Assembly (NCBI GenBank): GCA_020846745.1
Contig: JADLDI010000136.1
Span: 1-52,379, forward strand
Reading direction: 5' to 3'
DNA length: 52,379 nt
Origin: Bryobacterales bacterium
Lineage (GTDB): Bacteria > Acidobacteriota > Terriglobia > Bryobacterales > Bryobacteraceae
Positions 8,790 through 15,580 of this stretch are shown in pieces (positions within the stretch are counted from its first letter, which is position 1; the number at the start of each line of letters is the position of its first letter). The notes beneath the pieces are model-generated. The model saw nothing but the letters and a program-made list of their open reading frames with translations. It had not been told where the DNA came from and did no database searches. A program made the translations under genes and the position numbers.

Positions 8790-9843
8790 GCGCCACCTCC
8801 GTCGTCCATCGCCAGCGCCGCTGGAAATACAGCGCGACATTCACCAGTGCGATCAGTGCCGGCACTTCCACCAGCGGTCCGATCACCGCCGCGAATGCCG
8901 CGCCCGACTGGATACCGAACACTGCCACAGCCACGGCAATCGCAAGTTCAAAGTTGTTGCTCGCGGCCGTGAACGACAGCGTGGCTGTCTTCGAATAATC
9001 CGCCCCAAGTTTGTTGCCCATCCAGAAGGAAACCAGGAACATCAGGACGAAATAGATCAGCAGCGGAACGGCAATGCGCAGCACATCGAGCGGCAGCCGG
9101 ATGATGTACTCGCCCTTCAGCGAAAACATCACCACAATCGTGAACAGCAGTGCGATCAGCGTCAGGGGACTGATGCGCGGGATGAAGCGCTGTTCGTACC
9201 ATTGCCGTCCCCGCAGCTTTAAAAGGGTGAATCGCGTCACTATGCCCGCCAGAAACGGAATCCCCAGGTAGATGAACACGCTCTTGGCGATTTCACCGAT
9301 CGAGATGTCGACTACCGCGCCCTTCAACCCGAACCAGCCGGGCAGCACCGTGACGAATACCCAGGCGTACACCGAGTAGAACAGCACCTGGAACACCGAG
9401 TTGAAGGCCACCAGCCCGGCCGCATACTCGGTGTTCCCCTTGGCCAGTTCATTCCACACGATCACCATGGCGATGCATCGCGCCAGGCCGATCATGATCA
9501 GTCCGGCCATGTACTCGGGATAGTCGCGGAGGAAAACGATCGCCAGGCCAAACATCAGCACCGGGCCGATCACCCAGTTCTGCACCAGCGACAAAAGCAA
9601 TACGGTGCGGTTCCGGAACACCGCGCCCATTTCTTCGTACCGCACCTTGGCGAGCGGCGGGTACATCATGAGGATCAGCCCAACTGCAATCGGGATCGAG
9701 GTCGTGCCTACCTGGAACCCGGTAATGACATGGATCAGGCCGGGCGCCAGATACCCGGCGCCCACACCCACGGCCATGGCCGCGAAGATCCATAGCGTCA
9801 AATACCGGTCCAGGAACGAGAGCTTCCGTCCAACTTGTTCCAT
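8758..9843 (-). CDS. acr3: Arsenite efflux permease ACR3 family
   Basis: 361 aa from ATG 9843, with about ten hydrophobic segments. It exports As(III) across the inner membrane using the proton motive force. The family text is clear: LDRYLTLWIFAAMAVGVGAGY at the N terminus, GLARCIAMVIVWN with the conserved Cys of helix 4, and SFTAASNNFELAIAVAVAVFG with the helix 9 region. Third gene of arsR-arsM-acr3-arsC, 10 nt after arsM. It removes the arsenite made by ArsC. Confidence 0.97.
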   Translation of the reverse strand: MEQVGRKLSFLDRYLTLWIFAAMAVGVGAGYLAPGLIHVITGFQVGTTSIPIAVGLILMMYPPLAKVRYEEMGAVFRNRTVLLLSLVQNWVIGPVLMFGLAIVFLRDYPEYMAGLIMIGLARCIAMVIVWNELAKGNTEYAAGLVAFNSVFQVLFYSVYAWVFVTVLPGWFGLKGAVVDISIGEIAKSVFIYLGIPFLAGIVTRFTLLKLRGRQWYEQRFIPRISPLTLIALLFTIVVMFSLKGEYIIRLPLDVLRIAVPLLIYFVLMFLVSFWMGNKLGADYSKTATLSFTAASNNFELAIAVAVAVFGIQSGAAFAAVIGPLVEVPALIALVNVALYFQRRWRWTTEVAHAESAHPVHG

Positions 9844-9853
9844 GCCCGTATCC

Positions 9854-10708
9854 TCACGCGCAGCAGGTGGGACCGCAGCACAATTTCGTGCTTTGCGGCT
9901 TCTGCGCGCGAACAAACCCGCTCATGAACTTGCCGTCGACCAGCGGCCCGACCTTCTCTACAGCAATCCCTTTATCGAGGAGGAACGAGAGTGCGTCTTC
10001 CGTGCGATAGATGCGCGTCGGTTCAATCGCGGCGTTTTCGAAACCGGCCGCCGTGAGCTTCGAGATGTACTCGTTTTCCTCAAGCGCCCCGGCCACGCAG
10101 CCTACCCACAGCAGCATGTTCTTCCGAACTTCTTCGGGAATCTCGCCGCGCGTCACAACGTCCGACACCGCGAACCTCCCGCCGGGCTTGAGCACGCGAA
10201 ACGCTTCCCGCAGCACGCGGTCCTTGTCTGCGGAGAGATTGATCACGCAGTTCGAAATGATGACGTCTACTGAGTTGTCGGGCAGCGGGATGTTCTCGAT
10301 CTCGCCTTTCAGAAACTCCACGTTCTCAACGCCGGCCTTCTTCTGGTTATCCCGCGCCAGCGACAGCATCTCGTCTGTCATGTCCAAGCCATACGCTTTG
10401 CCGTGGGGGCCGACACGCTTCGCCGACAGCAGGACATCGATGCCGCCGCCGCTCCCCAGGTCGAGCACTACTTCGCCCGGCTTCAGCTCCGCCAGCGCTG
10501 TCGGGTTACCACAGCCGAGCGAAGCCAGCACCGCAGCCTCCGGCAGTTCGTCCTTCTGCAGTTGATCGTACAAATCCGACGTGATCGGATCGCCGCCCGA
10601 ACTCGCCGACGACGGACTGCCGCCACAACACGCGGCGCCTTTTCCTGTCACCACCCGCAACGCTGCCTGCCCGTACTTCTCTTTCACTACATTTTGTATC
10701 GCATTCAT
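9854..10708 (-). CDS. arsM: Arsenite S-adenosylmethionine methyltransferase
   Basis: 284 aa from ATG 10708, preceded by AAGGAAC. It methylates As(III) with SAM, a detoxification step in the cytoplasm. Seen are the SAM site VLDLGSGGGIDVLL (81-94), the Cys of LGCGNP (66) and the Cys in ISNCVINL, both conserved in ArsM. Extra Cys clusters lie near the N terminus (AACCGG) and at the very C terminus (KLCCGPTCCA), where they could bind arsenic. Second gene of the operon, 19 nt after arsR. Confidence 0.95.
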   Translation of the reverse strand: MNAIQNVVKEKYGQAALRVVTGKGAACCGGSPSSASSGGDPITSDLYDQLQKDELPEAAVLASLGCGNPTALAELKPGEVVLDLGSGGGIDVLLSAKRVGPHGKAYGLDMTDEMLSLARDNQKKAGVENVEFLKGEIENIPLPDNSVDVIISNCVINLSADKDRVLREAFRVLKPGGRFAVSDVVTRGEIPEEVRKNMLLWVGCVAGALEENEYISKLTAAGFENAAIEPTRIYRTEDALSFLLDKGIAVEKVGPLVDGKFMSGFVRAQKPQSTKLCCGPTCCA

Positions 10709-10727
10709 GACTTTTGTTCCTTCGTTA

Positions 10728-11063
10728 CTATTCGCAGCAAACGATCTTGTGCGGCTCAACAGCCTTATTGCGCGTGCAGCACTCCGCATAGAGGAACCCG
10801 AGCAGTTCCTGCAGGCCATCTATGTTGGCCGAGTATCGCAGAAAGGTGCCTTCGCGGCGCACACGCACGAGGTCCTCGTTCTTGAGCTTTTCCAGATGAT
10901 GGGACAGAGTGCTCGCCGTTACCTCAAGCTCCGTCGCGATCTCGCCCACCACCATGCCTTCCGGATGCGCGGACAACAGCAAGCGCATAATCTGTAGTCG
11001 CGGCTCACTGCCCATCGCGGCGAACATGTCCGCGTACCGGCTTACGTCTTCCTTCATCACCAT
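10728..11063 (-). CDS. arsR: ArsR-family arsenic-responsive repressor
   Basis: 111 aa from ATG 11063. Winged-helix SmtB/ArsR repressor, DNA-binding helix VTASTLSHHLEKL at 48-60. The classic ELCVCDL As(III) site of helix 3 is absent (EIATELE instead). Vicinal cysteines sit at the C terminus, Cys95-Cys96 and Cys109-Cys110, a C-terminal site of the kind known in some ArsR proteins. In-frame ATGs further upstream are rejected because the promoter and operator lie there: the -10 box ends at 11073, so the start codon is only a few nt from the predicted transcript start. First gene of the operon. Confidence 0.93.
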   Translation of the reverse strand: MVMKEDVSRYADMFAAMGSEPRLQIMRLLLSAHPEGMVVGEIATELEVTASTLSHHLEKLKNEDLVRVRREGTFLRYSANIDGLQELLGFLYAECCTRNKAVEPHKIVCCE

Positions 11064-11066
11064 GCT

Positions 11067-11101
11067 ATTTCGATAATCATCGAAATACAGAAGCATGTCA
11101 A
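11067..11101 (-). promoter_or_regulatory. ars operon promoter with ArsR operator
   Basis: On the minus strand TTGACA (11101-11096), a 17-nt spacer and GATTAT (11078-11073) make a good sigma-70 promoter. A perfect inverted repeat ATTTCGAT-N4-ATCGAAAT at 11067-11086 covers the spacer end, the -10 box and the expected start site. A repressor bound there would block RNA polymerase, so the site fits ArsR autoregulation. The predicted transcript starts about 3 nt before ATG 11063. Confidence 0.75.
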
Positions 11102-11163
11102 TCCCTATGAACACCATTTAATTTTGTGTGATAGGCTGTATTCCTCGCTGCTTTGGATTTCCC

Positions 11164-12084
11164 ATGTCTCACCCCTCCGTTTCCGAACTGCTCCAAAACG
11201 CCCAACGAGTCCCCGATTACTTCAACACCCGCCCGGGCGCCGAACTCCTGGCCGTCCTACGGCATGTCCCCGGCCGCCCTATCGACGAACTCCTCAATAC
11301 GGATAGCGCCCGATTTGATCTGGCCGCTGGGCGCATCTTCCGCGATATCTTCTGGAAAGGCTCGTTCGCCGCCGACACGTTGCTGGGATGGGAAGAAAGG
11401 TTGCGCGAGTGGATCGGCGGGTCCCGTCCGCAGGATGTGGGCAGCCTCGTGGCGGGCGGCAGCTTTTGGAAGCGCTTCGACCGGCTTGAGAACGGCGTCG
11501 CCTACGGGCACGTTGTTAACTACGAACTGCACCAACTGCCGGGTAAGCCCGAAGTACGAACGGTCGACTACCCTAACGACGGGCACAAGACGTTTCGGCA
11601 AGGCGACCCGGTTCTGCTGCTCAACTACACCAATGTCCCCTACCGCCTGGTGTACGACGTTATCAAAATAGTCGATGATAACAATGCGATCGGCATCATG
11701 CACCTTGGCGAATTCCCTAACGGTTTTGTGTTCGCTCCGTTCGCCATGGCCCGCCACAACTACCCGCTGAAGCAGATGTCGGTTGAGGACCATCGGGTCC
11801 TGTTTGATCGCGGCGACGTTCGCACCCCCGCGAAACTCAGCGGGCATTACAGCGGCTATGTTGTCGACCAGGCGAATCCACATATCTCGGCCGGCACCGC
11901 GTTAATTCCGAAGAAGGTGGAAGTCACCCTTCGGGGATCACACGCATCGATCAAGCGCGATGGCAACGATATCGAGACCGCGGTGGATGCAGACGCCTTT
12001 CGCGAACTGCCCGATCGGACACTAATCGCCCACATCGCCCAAGCGGGTGCAGCGCTGCGGCTCGTCTTAAGCCCGGCAGGCTAA
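11164..12084 (+). CDS. Conserved-looking protein of unknown function
   Basis: 306 aa from ATG 11164 (MSHPSVSELL); earlier in-frame starts run into the ars promoter region. I do not recognise the family. The protein is soluble, without signal peptide or membrane helix. It has an all-alpha N-terminal part with many Trp/Phe and Arg (FDLAAGRIFRDIFWKGSF) and a mainly beta C-terminal part rich in His and Tyr (YNLHQ-like YELHQL, HLGEFPNGFVFAPFAMARHNYPL). Codon use matches its neighbours. It converges on the FAH-family gene with a 4-nt overlap of the ends. No function is proposed. Confidence 0.7.
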   Translation: MSHPSVSELLQNAQRVPDYFNTRPGAELLAVLRHVPGRPIDELLNTDSARFDLAAGRIFRDIFWKGSFAADTLLGWEERLREWIGGSRPQDVGSLVAGGSFWKRFDRLENGVAYGHVVNYELHQLPGKPEVRTVDYPNDGHKTFRQGDPVLLLNYTNVPYRLVYDVIKIVDDNNAIGIMHLGEFPNGFVFAPFAMARHNYPLKQMSVEDHRVLFDRGDVRTPAKLSGHYSGYVVDQANPHISAGTALIPKKVEVTLRGSHASIKRDGNDIETAVDADAFRELPDRTLIAHIAQAGAALRLVLSPAG

Positions 12085-12929
12085 ACGATAGCGGCGGTGT
12101 TCGACAACTCGCCGATTTCAGGCACCGTAATGGTGACCACATCACCCGGCGCGAGCGCGTTTTCTTCCTTCACGATGATGCCCGTGCCTGTGCACAGAAC
12201 GCTTCCCGAAGGAACGTTGTTCGCCCGGAACAGATACTCGACCAGCGTCTCGATTTTTCGGTTCAGCTTCGAGGTATTCACTTCACCGCGGAACACTTCC
12301 TTGCCGTCTCGGGTAATGCTGCACGTCATCTGCAGGTTGTAAGGATCGGCCAGTTCATCCGGCGTCACAATCACCGGACCCAGCGAACAGCAGGCATTAT
12401 ATACCTTCGACTGTGGCAAATAGAGCGGGTTTTCCTTCTCGATATCCCACGCCGAAACGTCGTTCGCCAGCGTATAGCCGAGAACTTTGCCGCCCTGCCC
12501 CAGCACGACCGCCAGCTCCGGCTCCGGAGCCGTAAACTTCGAGTCGCTCCGGATGCCGATCGGCTGATTGGGACCCACGCACACGCGCGCCGTCCCCTTG
12601 AAGAAACTCTCAGGCCGGTTGGAGGAATTGAACACGTGCGCGTAGAAACCTTCTCGCGTGTTGTGCTCGGCGTCGCGGAAGGTCGCGCTCATCTCATACG
12701 TGCAGCCGCACGCCCAAACCTCCCGCGGGTGGATGGGCAGAATCGGCATGACCTCTTCGGCGTGGGACATGGCGCGCTTGCTCGCGAGGTCGGAAATGGA
12801 GATTTTGTCGATTTCCGAACGGCGGATGAGGTCCTGCACCGTATAGTCGGGGATTGGGCGTGCCAATCCCCCCGACTCGAAGATGGCGGCAGTGATTTTG
12901 CCGTTCCAGATGACTTGAGAGAGTCGCAT
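12081..12929 (-). CDS. FAH-family hydrolase/dehydratase, candidate 2-keto-3-deoxy-pentonate dehydratase
   Basis: 282 aa. Fumarylacetoacetate hydrolase superfamily, with the divalent-metal acid motif APEPELAVVLG near 133-143 and the C-terminal GDVVTITVPEIGEL. The family includes 2-keto-3-deoxy-D-arabinonate dehydratase, which makes 2-oxoglutarate semialdehyde. It starts 1 nt after the stop of an aldehyde dehydrogenase gene, and a YjhG-type sugar acid dehydratase lies near. That set matches the lower Weimberg route, so dehydration of 2-keto-3-deoxy-pentonate is the best inference. Other FAH activities cannot be excluded from sequence alone. Confidence 0.85.
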   Translation of the reverse strand: MRLSQVIWNGKITAAIFESGGLARPIPDYTVQDLIRRSEIDKISISDLASKRAMSHAEEVMPILPIHPREVWACGCTYEMSATFRDAEHNTREGFYAHVFNSSNRPESFFKGTARVCVGPNQPIGIRSDSKFTAPEPELAVVLGQGGKVLGYTLANDVSAWDIEKENPLYLPQSKVYNACCSLGPVIVTPDELADPYNLQMTCSITRDGKEVFRGEVNTSKLNRKIETLVEYLFRANNVPSGSVLCTGTGIIVKEENALAPGDVVTITVPEIGELSNTAAIV

Positions 12930-12930
12930 T

Positions 12931-14376
12931 TTAGTATTTCAGGTAAATTGTTTTGTAATCGGAGTAGAATTCCATTGCCGCCGGCCCCTGTTCCTTCGGA
13001 CCAAAGCTGGAATCCTTGGTGCCGCCGAACGGCAACTGGTACTCGACGCCGGCGGACGGCAGGTTGACGGTCAACAAACCGGCCTCCATGCCATAAATGT
13101 ACTCGAACACGCGCGACAAATTCGTCGTCTGAATCGACGCCGACAGCCCGAACGGAATGTTGTTGGCGATGCGCATCGAATCGGTGAAATCCTTCGCCCG
13201 CATCACCGCCAGCACCGGTCCGAATACTTCTTCCTGCGCCAGCCGCATGTTCTCGGTCACATCCCCGAAAATCGTCGGTTCGACGAAGTAGCCCTTGTCG
13301 TAATCGCCACCTTTGAGACGATTGCCGCCCACCAGCGGCGCCCCGCATTCCTGGCGGCCGATTTCGATGTACTTGAGGTCGGTCTCCAACTGGCCTTCGT
13401 CCACCGCGGGGCCGATATCGATACCGGGCTTCATGCCGTCGCCGACCTTCAGCTTTTTCGTCCGCTCCACCAGCGCGGCGACAAATTTGTCGTAGATCGA
13501 ATCTTCGACAATCGCGCGCGATGTGGCCGTGCACTTCTGTCCAGTCGAGAAAAACGCCGCATTCGCGACATTCTCAACAGCCGAATTGAAGTCGCAGTCG
13601 CCCAACACGATGGTCGGGTTCTTGCCGCCCATCTCGAGCTGGATCCGCAACCGCCGCTCCGAGGCTTTGCCGTGCAGCCAGTTGCCGATCTCGCACGAAC
13701 CGGTGAACGACACGGCCTTGAGGTGCTTGGCGCCGATGAGCGCGTTGCCCAGCGTCCCGCCCGACCCGGCCACAAAATTCACCACGCCTTTGGGGAATCC
13801 CGCCTCGTGACACGCTTCCACGATCCGCCACGCGCTTAGCGGTGCCGCCGAAGCCGGCTTCACGACGATAGTGTTTCCGGCGATCAGTGCCGGAGCCATC
13901 TTCCATGCCGGAATCGCGATGGGGAAGTTCCAGGGCGTCACCAACCCGCAAACGCCGACCGGCTTGCGGATCGCGAACATGTGCACGCGGTCGCGCTCGG
14001 AAGGCACCAGCATGCCCGGCATCCGCGACCCTTCGCCGCCGAAATACCGGAAAATGTTGATCGCCCGCCGGACCTCGCCCTTCGCCTCGGGCAGCGTCTT
14101 GCCCTCTTCGCGCGTCATCTCTTCGCCCAATTGGTCGAACTTCTTTTCAAGGATGTCCGCCACCTTGAACAGCAGCGCCCCCCGCGCCGGTCCATTTGTC
14201 GCCGCCCACTTGGGAAAGGCTTCATGGGCCGCGTCGACAGCCGACGTCATGTCAGCCGGGGCGCCCTTCGTAAACAGCCCGACGACTTCGTCGGTGTTGG
14301 CCGGGTTTCGATTCTCGAAAGTGTCGCCGCCGACCCATTCGCCGTTAATGTAGTTCTTGAAGGTAGGAATGCTCAT
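12931..14376 (-). CDS. NAD(P)-dependent aldehyde dehydrogenase, candidate 2-oxoglutarate semialdehyde dehydrogenase
   Basis: 481 aa from ATG 14376 (MSIPTFKNYING), a typical start and the typical length of 2-oxoglutarate semialdehyde dehydrogenases. Catalytic Cys282 is in STGQKCTATSR and the general base Glu248 in LEMGGKNP. The Rossmann-side motif is VTPWNFPIAIPAWK at 147-160. It is the first gene of a pair with the FAH-family dehydratase, so both should share a transcript. It probably oxidises the semialdehyde made by that enzyme to 2-oxoglutarate. An upstream GTG at 14403 in frame gives a less likely N terminus. Confidence 0.93.
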   Translation of the reverse strand: MSIPTFKNYINGEWVGGDTFENRNPANTDEVVGLFTKGAPADMTSAVDAAHEAFPKWAATNGPARGALLFKVADILEKKFDQLGEEMTREEGKTLPEAKGEVRRAINIFRYFGGEGSRMPGMLVPSERDRVHMFAIRKPVGVCGLVTPWNFPIAIPAWKMAPALIAGNTIVVKPASAAPLSAWRIVEACHEAGFPKGVVNFVAGSGGTLGNALIGAKHLKAVSFTGSCEIGNWLHGKASERRLRIQLEMGGKNPTIVLGDCDFNSAVENVANAAFFSTGQKCTATSRAIVEDSIYDKFVAALVERTKKLKVGDGMKPGIDIGPAVDEGQLETDLKYIEIGRQECGAPLVGGNRLKGGDYDKGYFVEPTIFGDVTENMRLAQEEVFGPVLAVMRAKDFTDSMRIANNIPFGLSASIQTTNLSRVFEYIYGMEAGLLTVNLPSAGVEYQLPFGGTKDSSFGPKEQGPAAMEFYSDYKTIYLKY

Positions 14377-14494
14377 AAAGTGATTCGGAGCGCCGCGACG
14401 CACGCGCAGCGCATCCTTGCAGCATACCGTGAAGCGGCAGCGTGGTGAAACGGGGGCGGGCGGACAGGTCCAGAGTCACACGAAGGATGCCGCG

Positions 14495-14611
14495 CTATCG
14501 CCAGAGTTTTACGCCCACTCGCTGCGCTGCTGTTTTAAGTTTTTGATCGGCCGTTGCAATCGCAGCACCCTCCCGCAAAGCAAGGTCGAGGTACGCCGCA
14601 CCAGATTGGCC
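14495..14611 (-). pseudogene. VapC PIN-domain toxin, C-terminal remnant
   Basis: 38 codons reading GQSGAAYLDLALREG, then AAIATADQKLKTAAQRVGV and KLWR stop. This is the typical last third of a PIN-domain ribonuclease: the last acidic residue pattern TADQKL and a short C-terminal strand. The first 90 or so residues with the other catalytic acids are missing, and the fragment follows the antitoxin stop by only 2 nt, in the expected toxin position. An internal deletion has removed the toxin body. Confidence 0.6.
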
Positions 14612-14613
14612 AT

Positions 14614-14862
14614 TTACCGTCGACCGTAATCGATGTAGTCGCGGATTGTCCACCCCTCCGGGTCGGGCTTCACTCGCTTGCGGATCTCGCGTATTCTCTC
14701 GGCTGCGGCTTGAGCTCTGGCGGGATCTACAAGCCCTTCTTCGCTATTCGCTTTTTCCCGGGCGAGATTCTCGACTAGTTTCTCGACGCTAATACCTAAC
14801 GCAGCAGCGCGCCTGGACAGCAATTCAGCGCTCTCGTCAGGAATGTTGATTTGCAAAGTCAT
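14614..14862 (-). CDS. VapB-type antitoxin, orphaned
   Basis: 82 aa. Short protein with an N-terminal ribbon-helix-helix-like segment (MTLQINIPDESAELLSRRAA) and an acidic/Pro C-terminal tail (RKRVKPDPEGWTIRDYIDYGRR), as in antitoxins that wrap PIN toxins. The toxin that should follow survives only as a C-terminal fragment directly downstream, so this antitoxin has no partner. No clear ribosome site precedes ATG 14862. Confidence 0.7.
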   Translation of the reverse strand: MTLQINIPDESAELLSRRAAALGISVEKLVENLAREKANSEEGLVDPARAQAAAERIREIRKRVKPDPEGWTIRDYIDYGRR

Positions 14863-14932
14863 TGCGATCGCCCACTCTCAGGGTAGCGAATTTGAGCGAC
14901 TCTCGGTTGTATGACCAGACACTCACCCCGGG

Positions 14933-15152
14933 GTGTTCCTTGCCGGAGCTGTACCGGAGGGATGCTTGAACTACGCAAGGCCGGTCAGCTGGAACTCGAT
15001 GCTAAGACGGTGCGGACCCGAACCTTCCCCCCGAATCCCGCATCTGGGCCGCCCTCCAGGAAGTCTCCGGCGGTACATGGGGTGGCTGCGTCTACGATGC
15101 CGACGCCATTCTAAGAGTAATCGAGGCCGGCCGCGAAGCCCTCAACTCATAG
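14933..15152 (+). pseudogene. Internally deleted fragment of the yjhG-type dehydratase gene
   Basis: 14933-15011 matches 16653-16732 of the intact dehydratase gene almost base for base. The text then jumps to match 17405-17546, the last 140 bases of that gene including its stop. About 670 bases in between are missing, a 1-base deletion occurs near 14970, and a few substitutions are present. It lies about 430 nt upstream of the intact gene in the same orientation. It is either a decayed tandem duplicate or a fragment of a close paralogue, with no coding capacity. Confidence 0.85.
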
Positions 15153-15224
15153 CCCTCAACTCAGAGGCGGACGGGTCAGACAGGGTGCGCTCATCGTCTG
15201 CGAAAATCAAAACGGAGGCACAAC

Positions 15225-15449
15225 TTGGACTCGCCCGTTTCTTCAGTATTCGACCTGAGCGATGCGGAAAAACTGCAACTCGTGCAGGACTTGTGGGACG
15301 ATCTTGCGGCGTCGCCACAGTCGGTTCCAGTCCACCAATGGCAGATCGACGAATTGGAGCGGCGAAAAGCGAACCTAGAAAGAGCCCCCGAATCAGCTGT
15401 TAGTTGGGAAGATGTGAAGCGCCGTATCCGTAGCCGGTATGGCCGCTGA
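15225..15449 (+). CDS. Addiction module antitoxin (TIGR02574-like)
   Basis: 74 aa from TTG 15225, chosen because GGAGG lies 7 nt upstream. The text SVFDLSDAEKLQLVQDLWDDLA, then SVPVHQWQIDELERRKANLE and SWEDVKRRIRSR is the standard pattern of small antitoxins paired with RelE/ParE toxins. The partner overlaps the end of this gene but is truncated (15439-15540), so the module is probably defective. Confidence 0.8.
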   Translation: MDSPVSSVFDLSDAEKLQLVQDLWDDLAASPQSVPVHQWQIDELERRKANLERAPESAVSWEDVKRRIRSRYGR

Positions 15450-15540
15450 TGTTGTTCTTACGACGGAAGCGGCTGAAGATTTGGACGCTGCTTACGGATG
15501 GTATGAGTCTCGTCTGAAATGGCGTGAACGGCTTCCGTAA
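15439..15540 (+). pseudogene. Truncated ParE/RelE toxin
   Basis: 33 aa from ATG 15439, overlapping the antitoxin end by 11 nt as expected for such operons. VVLTTEAAEDLDAAYGWYESR is the normal N-terminal third of a ParE-like toxin. After that the text diverges and stops at 15538-15540, where the family continues for about 60 more residues. The core sheet is gone, so the product cannot be an active toxin. Confidence 0.65.
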
Positions 15541-15580
15541 TGCTGAGCGACTGAAGACGCTAGCATAAAATCTTCAGCCC

